The notes: generated by a model from the sequence alone, not told the origin. 64,000 nt of DNA from Ferdinandcohnia sp047238305 (GCF_047238305.1 NZ_JBDFMO010000001.1:3100001-3164000); one strand, 5' to 3'. Counted from the stretch's first letter, positions 26,279 through 35,864 are shown. Program-made: numbers and translations.

Positions 26279-27145
26279 TTAAGATAATTGCTCTTTAACC
26301 AACTTGATAAAGTTTTTAGCGGGTGTCGAGACATAGTGATGCTCAAGCCAAATCATACCTAATGAGGAATACATCGTTGTATCTTTAATCGGAGCAGAAT
26401 ATAGATCTCCATCTCCATACACATCCAATACGGATTTGGGCACAATCGTTGCTCCCATTCCGCCTTTAACCATTTCCATTAATACATGCATATCCGAACA
26501 CTCGGCAATACTCGTGAATTGTAGTTTTTGTTTTGAGAAGGCTTCGTGAATGATGTTATAGCTCCCCAAACCTTCAGTACTTGGAATAATGAGTGGTAAT
26601 TGTGAGATCGTTTCCAGCGAAACTATGTCTGTTTTTGTTTTACTCACAAAAACAAATGGCTCACTAAGCAGGTGTTCATATATGAAACCTCGATTTGCAA
26701 GTGGAAGACGTACGAATGCCATCTCAATCGCCCGTGATTTAACCATTTCCGCTAGGTAATAAGAGTCATTCTGAACAACCTTCAGCGTTACGAGTGGATA
26801 TTTTTTATGGAAGGCTTGCAGCATGTCGGAAAAACCTGAAACAGATAATGTGTTTATTCCGACAGCCAGAACACCTTTCGTTCCTTCTTCTGTTTCATGA
26901 ATTTCATGTTTAATTTCCTCGACACTGTTCACGAGATGTAATGCGCGTTGATAAAGAATAGCGCCTTTATCGGTTAACTCCATGCTTTTGCCATTGCGCT
27001 CAAATAATTTAACACCAAGCTCTTCCTCCAACTGTTTTAGTTGCATACTTAATGGGGGTTGTGACATATGAAGCCGGTTCGCAGCTGCTGTTATATTTTT
27101 TTCCTCGGTTATGGCGATGAAATAACGTAATTGTTTTATGTCCAT
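26279..27145 (-). CDS. LysR-type transcriptional regulator
   Basis: 288-aa LysR regulator: DNA-binding helices at about 1-60 (MDIKQLRYFIAITEEKN, AANRLHMSQPPLSMQLKQLEEELG) and an effector domain resembling the CatR/BenM type. Ribosome binding site GAAGGAGAAA. It diverges from the NCS2 permease gene with 115 bp between starts, so it is the obvious candidate to regulate that permease. Confidence 0.9.
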   Translation of the reverse strand: MDIKQLRYFIAITEEKNITAAANRLHMSQPPLSMQLKQLEEELGVKLFERNGKSMELTDKGAILYQRALHLVNSVEEIKHEIHETEEGTKGVLAVGINTLSVSGFSDMLQAFHKKYPLVTLKVVQNDSYYLAEMVKSRAIEMAFVRLPLANRGFIYEHLLSEPFVFVSKTKTDIVSLETISQLPLIIPSTEGLGSYNIIHEAFSKQKLQFTSIAECSDMHVLMEMVKGGMGATIVPKSVLDVYGDGDLYSAPIKDTTMYSSLGMIWLEHHYVSTPAKNFIKLVKEQLS

Positions 27146-27260
27146 TTATTTCTCCTTCTATACGAAAAAAGTATGATTTCTATATAAATTATATATTTTC
27201 CATATGGTATAAGTCCATGTTATGATAAGAATCGTTTTCACGGATAGAAAGGTGATAAAA

Positions 27261-28547
27261 ATGGAACGATTTTTTAACTTAAAACAACATGGAACTACAA
27301 TTGGAAAAGAATTCTCTGCAGGATTCATTTCATATATTACCGTAGTCTATATCATTATTGTTAATGCAACGATTCTAGCAGCAGCGGGTATTCCGATGGA
27401 GGCGGGAATCATTGCAACGATCTTAACTAGTTTTTTTGGATGCGTATTTATCGGGTTATGGAGTAACACACCAATTCTCCTCATTCCAGGAATGGGTTTA
27501 AATGCGATGTTTACTTATACAATCGTGCAATCTGGGGGCTTCACTTGGCAGGAAGCGTTGGCGATGGTCTTCGTTTCGGGACTAATCTTTGTGGTGATTG
27601 CTTTTACCCCGATGGCAAAAGTAATTACTTCCTCCATCCCCAATTCTTTAAAAGAAGCGATATCGATTGGGATTGGAGTACTGTTGATTTTAATCGGGTT
27701 TGACAATGCGGGGATTATTACAAGCTCTGAGCACACGTTACTAGCAATAGGGGATTTAAGTAGCCCTAATGTGATTGTCACTTTTATAGGTTTAATTATC
27801 ACAGTCTTATTATTTATTAAAAATGTACCTGGTAACCTGTTATTAAGTATTTTCATTACATCGGTGTTATCCATTTTGTTTGGTGGAGCCAAGTATGAAG
27901 TGATTACCTTCTCTACACCAGATTTTCATGAGTACTTGGGAGTATTTGGTCAACTTTCATGGGCAGAAGCAGGGAATCTTGTTTTCTGGTTAACGTCCAT
28001 TTCTTTAGCAATGGTGCTCGTCTTTGAAAACATTGGTTTAATTCATGGACATAGCAATATGCTAAAACGACCGGAAAGTAGTAAAAAATCTCTTCAAGCA
28101 ACTGCGGTGTCTGTTTTATCTTCAGGAGTCTTTGGAACAAGTCCTACAGTTGCTTCTGTGGAAACAGCTGCTGGAATTACTGCTGGGGGTAGAACGGGAC
28201 TAACCAGCATCGTAACAGGGGTTATGTTCTTACTTTCAATGTTATTTATTCCGGTTATTAAAATGGTTCCGGCAAGCGCGGTTTCTCCGATTCTAATCTT
28301 AATCGGTGTTCTAATGCTGCAAAACATAGTAAACATTTCGATGGATGATTTTACGGAAAGTTTTCCAGCGTTACTAATCATTGTGTTGATTCCATTAACA
28401 TATAGCATTGCAGATGGCATGGCGATTGGCTTTATTTTATATCCTGTGATGAAGCTGTTGATGGGAAAAGGGAAGGAAATACATCCTGCACTTTATATGA
28501 TTGCAATTTTATTTATTAGTAATTTTGTGATTCAATATGTGGTTTAA
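27261..28547 (+). CDS. NCS2/AzgA-type purine permease
   Basis: 428-aa membrane protein with about 12-14 hydrophobic segments, of the AzgA-like branch (guanine/hypoxanthine/adenine permeases, PbuG-like). Typical stretches are PGMGLNAMFTYT near residue 80 and GTSPTVASVETAAGITAGGRTG near 295. ATG 27261 has AAAGGTGAT upstream; the longer open frame to 27222 has no start signal. I looked for a purine riboswitch in the 115-bp upstream gap and saw none. A LysR gene is divergent. Confidence 0.9.
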   Translation: MERFFNLKQHGTTIGKEFSAGFISYITVVYIIIVNATILAAAGIPMEAGIIATILTSFFGCVFIGLWSNTPILLIPGMGLNAMFTYTIVQSGGFTWQEALAMVFVSGLIFVVIAFTPMAKVITSSIPNSLKEAISIGIGVLLILIGFDNAGIITSSEHTLLAIGDLSSPNVIVTFIGLIITVLLFIKNVPGNLLLSIFITSVLSILFGGAKYEVITFSTPDFHEYLGVFGQLSWAEAGNLVFWLTSISLAMVLVFENIGLIHGHSNMLKRPESSKKSLQATAVSVLSSGVFGTSPTVASVETAAGITAGGRTGLTSIVTGVMFLLSMLFIPVIKMVPASAVSPILILIGVLMLQNIVNISMDDFTESFPALLIIVLIPLTYSIADGMAIGFILYPVMKLLMGKGKEIHPALYMIAILFISNFVIQYVV

Positions 28548-28582
28548 AACAAGTAGCCTTCAACGTGGGCTACTTGTTTTTT
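28546..28582 (+). terminator. Permease terminator
   Basis: AAAACAAGTAGCC (28546-28558) pairs with GGCTACTTGTTTT (28568-28580), followed by TT. Confidence 0.85.
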
Positions 28583-28647
28583 ATATCTCCGGAAAAAATA
28601 AAATGTTTTCAGAAAATAAAAAAAAGGTTGATTATTAAATCATCAGG

Positions 28648-28681
28648 ATATATTATATGAAATATACAATATATAATATAT
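28648..28681. promoter_or_regulatory. Inverted repeat before second gntR gene
   Basis: ATATATTATAT (28648-28658) and ATATAATATAT (28671-28681), perfect arms with a 12-bp spacer, 31 bp before the gene. Possible autoregulatory operator, but the all-A/T arms could be chance. Confidence 0.35.
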
Positions 28682-28711
28682 GATGGAAATTAATGGAAAG
28701 AAGGTATTAGT

Positions 28712-29359
28712 ATGAAATCAAACCTTGTTATGCCAAATTCTTTAAAAGAACAAGCCTATGCTATTCTAAAAAATGCTATCATAACAGGAATTTTAAAAGA
28801 CAACGAAATGATTACCGAGCAATATGTTCATGAGAAGTTCAATGTTAGTAGAACTCCTTTTCGTGAAGCAATTCAAACTTTAGAGGCTGAAGGATGGGTT
28901 TACTCAATACCGTACAAAGGAAAGTATGTAAAACCAATTACACATGAAGATGTAAGGGAAATTTTTGAACTGAGGTTAATAATTGAACCAAGCCTTGCGA
29001 AGCAAATACAAAGTCTTCCGGACTGTAATGAATGTATTACAAAATTAAAAAGAAACTTATCAAAAATGAAAGCGGATTCAGTCGAACAAAACGATATAGA
29101 TTTTATGTCATTAGACTACGATTTTCATAGAACGCTATATGAACACACTAGTAATAGTCGAATAAAAGATATTTCTGATCGACTCTCTGATACTATGCTT
29201 CGACTAGGTATTAAATATGGAAATACAACTAGAAGAGAAGAAGTAATGAAGGAACATAGTGAAATAATCTTAGCTTTAGAAGAAGGTGCTGTTGATCAAG
29301 TTGTGACAAAACATTTAGAAAAGGCTTTGATTTCATTTATTGAACAGGATGGAATTTAA
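28712..29359 (+). CDS. GntR family regulator, FCD subgroup
   Basis: 215-aa GntR/FCD protein: winged helix at about 8-72 (QAYAILKNAIITGILKDNE, KFNVSRTPFREAIQTLEAEG) and an FCD ligand domain (DVREIFELRLIIEPSLA). Ribosome binding site AGAAGG. First gene of a dehydrogenase, FAH hydrolase, aldolase and TRAP operon, which it most likely represses until the acid substrate is present. Confidence 0.9.
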   Translation: MKSNLVMPNSLKEQAYAILKNAIITGILKDNEMITEQYVHEKFNVSRTPFREAIQTLEAEGWVYSIPYKGKYVKPITHEDVREIFELRLIIEPSLAKQIQSLPDCNECITKLKRNLSKMKADSVEQNDIDFMSLDYDFHRTLYEHTSNSRIKDISDRLSDTMLRLGIKYGNTTRREEVMKEHSEIILALEEGAVDQVVTKHLEKALISFIEQDGI

Positions 29360-29414
29360 CAAGACGACTTGTAAAAAAACACTAAAAGATTATTTGATAA
29401 AGGGGTAGTGAATA

Positions 29415-30494
29415 ATGACTAATAATAGCAATATTCAATCTGAAGATTTAGTTGCACTTTGTACTGAGATTTTAAAAAAACAAAACATGCCTGAAAGAGA
29501 TGCGTTGATTACTGCTAAATCACTAGTTGATGCAGATTTAAACGGAATTAGTAGTCACGGTGTTATGAGACTACCTTTATATTTAAAATGTTTACAAGAA
29601 TCGGTCTTTGAATCTAATCCGCAAATTAAGATTGTGAAGGAAACAAAAAGTACAGCCTTATTAGATGGGGGAAATGGTTTAGGGCAGGTTGTCTCCCAAA
29701 AAGCCGTTGACCTAATTCTTGAGAAGATAAAAGAAACAGAGATAGTTGCTATTTCTGTACGTAATAGCAATCATTTCGGAGCCGCTGCATATTGGGCAAA
29801 TCAACTACAAGAACATAACATAATTGGTATATCTGCTAGTAACGTTCCACCTATTATGCCAGCTCCGGGTGGCGCTGAAGCTAGGGTTGGCAATAACCCT
29901 ATTTCTATTGCCATTCCTACTGATAAAGAAGCACCACCTATTATTTTAGATATGGCTACAAGTACCGTCCCGTTTGGAAAAATTTTAAATGCCAAAAGTA
30001 AAGGTGAGATGATACCAGAGGGTTGGGCCATAAATTCGAGCGGACAGCCAACTACGAATCCAGATGAAGTGTTAAATGGTGGTTCGTTATTTCCTGTAGG
30101 AGGACCGAAAGGCTACGGATTATCTGTTATTATTGAAGTATTATCCGCGTTATTAAGTGATGGAGCAATTGGATCGGATATAAGAGTATTACACAATACG
30201 CCAAGTAATGTTAGTCATTTCTTTTTAGGAATTCGAATTGACGCTTTTATGAATCCAGCTATTTTTAAATCTAAAGTTAGCAACTACATTCAATTTATAA
30301 AAAGTTCAAAGTTAGCTGTAGGAGTTGATGAAGTATATTTACCAGGTGAATTAGAGTTTCGTAGAAAGGAAGAAAACGTAAATGGTGGAGTAAATCTTCC
30401 AACATCTGTAATCACGGAATTGATAGCGTTTTCTAAATCATTGAATGTAGAAGAAGATTTAATTAAGCCTTTTTATCAAATTTCTAAAAAATAA
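29415..30494 (+). CDS. Ldh2 family malate/L-lactate-type dehydrogenase
   Basis: 359-aa NAD(P)-dependent 2-hydroxyacid dehydrogenase of the Ldh2/ComC fold (not classical LDH). Typical stretches: GISSHGVMRLPLY near 45-57 with the catalytic histidine, SNHFGAAAYWA near 120, and GGPKGYGLSVIIEVLSALLSDGA near 225-250. Ribosome binding site AAAGGGG. With the FAH hydrolase and aldolase downstream, it probably oxidises a hydroxy acid to a keto acid that is then cleaved. Exact substrate not deducible. Confidence 0.9.
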   Translation: MTNNSNIQSEDLVALCTEILKKQNMPERDALITAKSLVDADLNGISSHGVMRLPLYLKCLQESVFESNPQIKIVKETKSTALLDGGNGLGQVVSQKAVDLILEKIKETEIVAISVRNSNHFGAAAYWANQLQEHNIIGISASNVPPIMPAPGGAEARVGNNPISIAIPTDKEAPPIILDMATSTVPFGKILNAKSKGEMIPEGWAINSSGQPTTNPDEVLNGGSLFPVGGPKGYGLSVIIEVLSALLSDGAIGSDIRVLHNTPSNVSHFFLGIRIDAFMNPAIFKSKVSNYIQFIKSSKLAVGVDEVYLPGELEFRRKEENVNGGVNLPTSVITELIAFSKSLNVEEDLIKPFYQISKK

Positions 30495-30544
30495 GGTTAC
30501 ATAGGGTTGTTAAAGAGTAACAATCAAAAGGGAGGAAATTGTAG

Positions 30545-31423
30545 ATGAAATTATTACATTATGTCCAAGATGGTAAGCTTGGTATAGGTGTGAAGGTCGA
30601 ACGAGGTGTCCTTGATCTTAACAAAGCTGCGAAAAGATTAGAAGAGGAAATACCAAATAGTTTAGATGAAGTAATAAAAAGTGGTGACATAAATGTTATT
30701 CAAAAAATAATAGATAGTGCGAATAATGAGGACCTAGCATTATTTTTAGAAAATGAGGAAGAAGTGGAATATCTTCCTGCCGTTTCAAACCCAGAAAAGA
30801 TAGTTTGTGTAGGATTAAATTATCTTAGCCATATAGAAGAGGCAAAAACAGTAGATGTGCCGGAGACTCCTATTTTATTTAACAAATTTAACAATGCATT
30901 AGCAGCGCAAAATGAAATTATTTCATTACCTAAGGTAGGAAAAAAGTTTGATTATGAGGCTGAGTTAGTAATTATAATTGGTAAGGAAATTAAGGATGTT
31001 GAAGAAAGTGAAGCTCTATCAGCTGTATTTGGCTATAGTGTAGGTAACGATTTATCTGTAAGAGATCTACAGTTTACGTCTAGTCAATGGTTACTCGGAA
31101 AAACCTTAGATGGTTTTGCTCCTGTTGGACCATATGTTGTGACAGCAGACAGTATTGATCCAAGCAATTTAGATATAGAATGCAAAGTCAATGGAGAAGT
31201 TCGTCAATCCTCCAATACCAAACATATGATATTTAATTGTGCTACCATTATTAGCTATATTTCTAAATATATGACTCTTAAACCTGGAGACCTCATCTTC
31301 ACTGGAACACCAGAAGGGGTTATTTTAGGATATCCGGAAAATGAACAAGAATGGCTTAAACCCGGTGATGAAATAGAGGTTACGATTGAAAAGATTGGAA
31401 CTCTGAAAAATAGATTAGCTTAA
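30545..31423 (+). CDS. Fumarylacetoacetate hydrolase family protein
   Basis: 292-aa FAH-superfamily protein. The metal site is visible: DYEAELVIIIGKE (about 138-150, acidic ligands) and GYSVGNDLSVRD (about 163-174). FTGTPEGV near 258 is also typical. Ribosome binding site AAAGGGAGG. FAH enzymes cleave C-C bonds in beta-diketo acids or decarboxylate/isomerise keto acids. Next to an Ldh2 dehydrogenase and an HpcH/HpaI aldolase, a 2,4-diketo-3-deoxy sugar acid hydrolase is one reasonable role. Confidence 0.9.
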   Translation: MKLLHYVQDGKLGIGVKVERGVLDLNKAAKRLEEEIPNSLDEVIKSGDINVIQKIIDSANNEDLALFLENEEEVEYLPAVSNPEKIVCVGLNYLSHIEEAKTVDVPETPILFNKFNNALAAQNEIISLPKVGKKFDYEAELVIIIGKEIKDVEESEALSAVFGYSVGNDLSVRDLQFTSSQWLLGKTLDGFAPVGPYVVTADSIDPSNLDIECKVNGEVRQSSNTKHMIFNCATIISYISKYMTLKPGDLIFTGTPEGVILGYPENEQEWLKPGDEIEVTIEKIGTLKNRLA

Positions 31424-31497
31424 AGATATATTTTTTTAATTCCATTTTTCTGTATATTCTAAATAACCAAAAATTACCAATAGAGGAGGTGGATACT

Positions 31498-32283
31498 TTG
31501 AAAGAAAATAGAGTGAAAGAAGCGTTAGAAAAGAAGAATGTTGCTTTTGGAACTTGGGTGCAAATGTCGTCACCAGAAACTGCGGAACTAGCATCCTATG
31601 CAGGTTTTGATTTTGTGATAGTCGATACTGAACATGGATCTTTCGGAATTGAAACTGCAGTTTCTCTTTTTCGAGCCATTGAATTGGGAGGTGCGTCACC
31701 GTTCATACGATTACCAGATGATAATAAGACAGGAATATTAAAGGCACTTGATGCTGGTGCGATGGGAATTCTTGTGCCCGGTGTATCGACAAAGGGTGAA
31801 GCAGAGGACATAGTAAAAGTAGCAAAATTTTCTCCGAATGGCTTTCGTGGGGCTTGTCCGTTAACTCGATCAACTGGTCACGGGATATTTCAATGGTCAG
31901 ATTATGTGAAATGGTCAAACGAAGAAACAATGGTATGGTTACTTATTGAAAGCCCAGAAGGTATTGAAAATATTGAAGAAATTCTATCAGTAGAAGGAAT
32001 TGATGCAATCGCGTTAGGGGTTTTTGACCTTTCTGTTACACTTGGTTTGCCTGGGCAAATCGATCATCCATACGTGGAATCTAAACTATCTGAAATTACG
32101 AAACTTGCTAGAGAAAAAAATACAGATGTTGTAAGAGTTATTTTAGATAGCAATCCTGGACAAGTAGCAAAAGAAGCCAAAGAATGGATTGCTAAGGGAT
32201 GTAGAATCATCACTAGTGCTAGTGACAGACAAATATTAAGTCAGGGCTATTCAGAAAATATTTCGGTACTAAGGTCATTATAA
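31498..32283 (+). CDS. HpcH/HpaI family aldolase
   Basis: 261-aa class II pyruvate aldolase fold. Motifs: GTWVQMSSPETAELA near the start, DFVIVDTEHGSFG (about 38-50, catalytic His) and GIDAIALGVFDLSVTLG (about 165-181, metal Asp). The start is TTG 31498, because GAGGAGGT at 31483-31490 is 7 nt upstream; the in-frame GTG 31489 lies inside that site. It would cleave a 2-keto-3-deoxy or 4-hydroxy-2-keto acid to pyruvate plus an aldehyde. Confidence 0.9.
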   Translation: MKENRVKEALEKKNVAFGTWVQMSSPETAELASYAGFDFVIVDTEHGSFGIETAVSLFRAIELGGASPFIRLPDDNKTGILKALDAGAMGILVPGVSTKGEAEDIVKVAKFSPNGFRGACPLTRSTGHGIFQWSDYVKWSNEETMVWLLIESPEGIENIEEILSVEGIDAIALGVFDLSVTLGLPGQIDHPYVESKLSEITKLAREKNTDVVRVILDSNPGQVAKEAKEWIAKGCRIITSASDRQILSQGYSENISVLRSL

Positions 32284-32313
32284 TCGAAAAAATAAAACAA
32301 AACGGAGGTCAAT

Positions 32314-33330
32314 ATGAAACGAAAACAACTGCTATTAACTATGATTCTGGCAATGTTATTAATTATTAGTACTGCATGTGGAAAATCATCTTCATCGGGA
32401 GGAGCAAAAGGTGAAGATGATGTTACGGTATTAAAGATTGCATCAGCGTCCCCAAGTTCAGACTTGATTCCAAAGACTTTATTAGAGTTTGCTGATGCTG
32501 TGGAAAAAGAAACAGATGGTAAGGTGAAAGTTGAAGTTCATGCGGATGGTGTCCTAGGAAGTGAACACCAAACAATAGAGCAAGTTAGATCTGGGGCTAT
32601 CGAAATGCAATTAGCTTTAGCTATCGCAATATTTGAAGTATATGATTCCGGATTAGCAATCGATGAATTACCATTTGCCTTTCCAACGAGAGAAAGTGCG
32701 TATGCTGCAGTTGATGGAAAAGTCGGTGATTTACTTAAAAAGGGTGCAGAAAAACAAGGGTTTAAAGTGCTTGCTTTTTGGGAAAATGGCTATCGTCATT
32801 TTACAAATAATGTACGACCAATTGAAACGGTAAAAGATTTAGAGGGAATTAAATTTCGTATTGCAGAGTCAGATATGAGAATAGAAACATTTAAAAACCT
32901 AAATGCAAGTGCAACGCCTATCGCATTACCAGAATTATATACTGCTTTGCAACAAGGAACTGTTGATGGACAGGAAAATCCTGTATCCCTAATTTATAAT
33001 TTTAAGTTTCATGAGGTTCAAGATTATTTAAGCTTATCCGGACATATATGGAATGGGGCACCTATGGTAATGAATTTAGATGTTTGGAATAGCTTAAAAC
33101 CAGAATATCAAGAGATAATCGAGAAAAATGCGATTAAGTTCCAAGATATTCAACGTGAAAAGAATCAGCAATTAGAAAAAGACCTTCTTAAAAAGCTTGA
33201 GGAAGAAGGAATGAAAATTAACGAAGTGGACAAGAAGGAATTCCAAGAAGCTGTTCAACCAGTTTGGGATAATGCGAAAGATCGTTTCGGCGAAGAAATG
33301 CTCAACGCCATTAATGAATATCGAAATTAA
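32314..33330 (+). CDS. TRAP transporter substrate-binding lipoprotein, DctP family
   Basis: 338-aa extracytoplasmic binding protein. A signal peptide ends in lipobox STAC, giving a lipid anchor. The DctP signature is visible: the conserved Arg in GIKFRIAESDMR and the ALPELYTALQQGTVDGQENP block. Ribosome binding site ACGGAGG. It forms a tripartite importer with the two membrane subunits downstream and is separated from them by a hairpin. Likely ligand: the organic acid degraded by the upstream enzymes. Confidence 0.93.
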   Translation: MKRKQLLLTMILAMLLIISTACGKSSSSGGAKGEDDVTVLKIASASPSSDLIPKTLLEFADAVEKETDGKVKVEVHADGVLGSEHQTIEQVRSGAIEMQLALAIAIFEVYDSGLAIDELPFAFPTRESAYAAVDGKVGDLLKKGAEKQGFKVLAFWENGYRHFTNNVRPIETVKDLEGIKFRIAESDMRIETFKNLNASATPIALPELYTALQQGTVDGQENPVSLIYNFKFHEVQDYLSLSGHIWNGAPMVMNLDVWNSLKPEYQEIIEKNAIKFQDIQREKNQQLEKDLLKKLEEEGMKINEVDKKEFQEAVQPVWDNAKDRFGEEMLNAINEYRN

Positions 33331-33359
33331 GTTTTAAAAACATTGCTCTATAAACTTCT

Positions 33360-33391
33360 TTGGAGACTCCAAATCTATTTTGAGTCTCCAA
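33360..33391 (+). other. Intra-operon hairpin between dctP and dctQ
   Basis: TTGGAGACTC (33360-33369) pairs perfectly with GAGTCTCCAA (33382-33391). No T-tract follows. It may protect the 3' end of a processed dctP transcript so that the binding protein is made in excess. Confidence 0.6.
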
Positions 33392-33454
33392 GGACAAAAT
33401 TGAATGAGATTTATGTAATCAAATGATTCTAAATTTTAGGGAGGTGTGTTAAGA

Positions 33455-33973
33455 GTGTTAAGACTAAAAAATATTTTAGTGAAGTTTTTAGACTACCTCA
33501 CTTACATCCTATTATTACAATTTACAATTGTCGTTTTTTTACAAGTTGTATTAAGATATGTATTTAATATTACCTTTTTTTGGAGCGATGAATTTACTCG
33601 CTACTCCCTTGTTTGGTTAGTCTTTCTAGGGACCGCAGTATTATCCGCAGATAAGGAACATATTAGGGTTGGATTTTTAGTAGATTTATTGCCTGTTAAA
33701 CTAAGGAAATGTGTAGAAATAGTAGTAAACATACTATGTATTACGTTCGTTGCAGTTATTTCAATTTTCTCATATGATTACTTACTTTCAAATATGGACG
33801 TAGGTTCTATTTCATTAAAAATTCCTATGGGTTTACTTTACGGAGTATTTCCTTTGGCAGGGGTATTTATCATATTATTTTTGTTAATGGATTGTATCGA
33901 TATTGTTAAACAAATATTTTCGAATGATAAAAGTACTTCTAGTGAAATTTCCAACGACATAAAGCACATATAG
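33455..33973 (+). CDS. TRAP transporter small membrane subunit, DctQ family
   Basis: 172-aa membrane protein with four hydrophobic segments, typical of DctQ; FFWSDEFTRYSLVWLVFLG around residue 45 is the family signature. The start is GTG 33455, 8 nt after AGGGAGGTG; the in-frame GTG 33446 overlaps that site. Works with the DctP and DctM products on either side. Confidence 0.9.
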   Translation: MLRLKNILVKFLDYLTYILLLQFTIVVFLQVVLRYVFNITFFWSDEFTRYSLVWLVFLGTAVLSADKEHIRVGFLVDLLPVKLRKCVEIVVNILCITFVAVISIFSYDYLLSNMDVGSISLKIPMGLLYGVFPLAGVFIILFLLMDCIDIVKQIFSNDKSTSSEISNDIKHI

Positions 33974-34012
33974 ATCATTGGTGTGTAAGTGTTATTGGAG
34001 GGGGGAAGAATA

Positions 34013-35281
34013 TTGACACTTTTATTTGTGAGTTTATTACTATTTATTTTGATAGGTGTTCCAGTTGCTTTTTCGATTGGACTTAGTGTATTAGTATATA
34101 TCGTTTTTGAGAGTACTTTCCCAATTTCTATTATTCTTCAAAGAATGATTGCAGGTGTTGATTCATTTCCGCTGTTAGCCCTTCCTTTATTTGTATTTGC
34201 AGGAGTTTTAATGGAGAAAGGGAGCACAAAAAGGCTCACCCGTTTTGCTGATAGTTTAATAGGTTTTGTTAAAGGTGGATTTGGAGTTGTGACAGTTGCT
34301 GCAAGTGCATTCTTTGGTGCTGTGTCTGGATCTGGGGCTGCAACGGTAGCTGCTATAGGATCTATTATGGGACCAGAAATGGTGAAAAGAAATTATGCAA
34401 AAGGATTCACAGCTTCAGTTATTGCTAGCTCCGGAGGCTTAGGAATTTTAATTCCGCCAAGTCTTGTAATGGTCATATTTGGTGTTTCTAGTGGTGTGTC
34501 AATTGGATCGTTATTATTAGCAGGAGTCATACCTGGAATAATCACCGCCGTATTATTAGCAATCACTGCAATTATCATGGCCAAAAAGTTGGGTTATGAA
34601 AAAAGTGGTTCATTTGAACTGCGTGAAGTTTTGGAATCTTTTAAAGGTGCTATTTTACCACTTCTTACTCCCATAATTATAATGGGGGGAATCATATTAG
34701 GAATATTCACACCGACAGAAGCGGCTGCAGTAGGAACGATTTATGCGTTTATTTTAGCCTTTTTTGTATACAAAGAACTTAAAATAAGGGATTTTCCTAT
34801 TGTCCTAAAAAAAGTAGTAGCTTCAAGTGTAATGATTCTCTTTATCATTGCAGTATCGAGTCCGTTTGGGTGGATCATAAGTTCTGAACAAATACCTCAA
34901 AAAATAAGTGAAGCTTTACTATCAATGTTTAGTAGTCCTATCATGATTATCATTGTTATTCAATTGATAATTCTTATACTAGGAATGTTTATGGAAACAA
35001 ATGCTATAGTACTATTGACAACACCTATATTTTTCCCTATAGCTGTTGGACTTGGAATGGACCCACTAGTATATGCCGTCGTTACTCTTATTAATCTAAT
35101 AATCGGAGGAGCAACACCTCCATTGGCAGTTGGCTTATTTATAGCAACGAGTATTTTAAAAATAGAAATACATGAAACTTTTAAGTATCTATGGCCATTC
35201 ATACTGGCATTGCTAGTTTCGGTGGGAATACATATACTCTTCCCAAGTTTAACAACGTTTTTACCAGATTTATTAATGTGA
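34013..35281 (+). CDS. TRAP transporter large membrane subunit, DctM family
   Basis: About 422-aa permease with about 12 helices. Family blocks GAVSGSGAATVAAIGSIM (near 108) and GILIPPSLVMVIFGV (near 145) are clear. TTG 34013 is chosen as start because GGAGGGGGG at 33997-34005 is 7 nt upstream; the longer frame to 33989 includes that site. It is the sodium-coupled channel of the TRAP system and the last gene of the GntR-led operon. Confidence 0.92.
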   Translation: MTLLFVSLLLFILIGVPVAFSIGLSVLVYIVFESTFPISIILQRMIAGVDSFPLLALPLFVFAGVLMEKGSTKRLTRFADSLIGFVKGGFGVVTVAASAFFGAVSGSGAATVAAIGSIMGPEMVKRNYAKGFTASVIASSGGLGILIPPSLVMVIFGVSSGVSIGSLLLAGVIPGIITAVLLAITAIIMAKKLGYEKSGSFELREVLESFKGAILPLLTPIIIMGGIILGIFTPTEAAAVGTIYAFILAFFVYKELKIRDFPIVLKKVVASSVMILFIIAVSSPFGWIISSEQIPQKISEALLSMFSSPIMIIIVIQLIILILGMFMETNAIVLLTTPIFFPIAVGLGMDPLVYAVVTLINLIIGGATPPLAVGLFIATSILKIEIHETFKYLWPFILALLVSVGIHILFPSLTTFLPDLLM

Positions 35282-35291
35282 ATATGCATAA

Positions 35292-35326
35292 AAAAGTAGC
35301 AGTCCAGTTAGGGCTGCCTTTATTGT
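35292..35326 (+). terminator. Terminator of TRAP operon 1
   Basis: GCAGTCC / GGGCTGC stem (one G-U pair) preceded by an A-run and followed by CTTTATTG. Confidence 0.7.
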
Positions 35327-35344
35327 TATGAAACTATACTTGCA

Positions 35345-35743
35345 CTAAAACATCCCATTTTCATTCGGAGAGTTCTCTGGGATGGGTTGTCCAATATCCC
35401 ATAATACAACAACTTTGTCGTCTTTGAAACGAAAGATATGTACAACAGCTGCTCCAAGGTCATCTGGATTTTGCCTAATGTGGGAGTAGACTGTAACCAT
35501 ATCGCCTTCTTGTATGGCAAGCTTTACCTCAAACATCTTATGAGGGCTCTGTGCTGCATTTTCTTCCATGGCGAGCATGAGACTTTCTGCATCACCACGA
35601 AAAAAGGGATTGTGGTGAGAAAAATCAGGACCAACGAATTTTTGAAAGGCTTCACGGATATTTCCAGTTGCTACGGATTGTAAAAATGTAACGGCAATCT
35701 CTTTAAAAGAAGGAGTTAATGTTGATTGCTCTTTTGCATTCAT
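35345..35743 (-). CDS. SnoaL/NTF2-like protein
   Basis: 132-aa protein of the NTF2-like superfamily (SnoaL-like polyketide cyclase group): FVGPDFSHHNPFFRGDAESL and VTVYSHIRQNP are typical of the barrel. Ribosome binding site AAAGGGTGA. Such proteins are often small stress- or antibiotic-related accessory enzymes. Role unknown here; it is convergent with the TRAP operon and divergent from the SRPBCC gene. Confidence 0.8.
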   Translation of the reverse strand: MNAKEQSTLTPSFKEIAVTFLQSVATGNIREAFQKFVGPDFSHHNPFFRGDAESLMLAMEENAAQSPHKMFEVKLAIQEGDMVTVYSHIRQNPDDLGAAVVHIFRFKDDKVVVLWDIGQPIPENSPNENGMF

Positions 35744-35864
35744 TTATATCACCCTTTTTAAGAATTATGTCATTTTAAGTATATAGTTGATTACATATCC
35801 ATGCAATTGATGGAGTCAAGTTATGATGTTGCATGATATACTTCTTTTTGGGAGGGAGAATTGT

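Noticed and set aside
27146..27260. Possible purine riboswitch before the NCS2 permease
   Set aside because: The conserved junction and loop sequences are absent, and a divergent LysR gene offers another explanation.
34764..34773. Exact TTGTATACAA inside the dctM gene
   Set aside because: It lies within coding sequence (codons for FVYKEL), far from any promoter; taken as chance.
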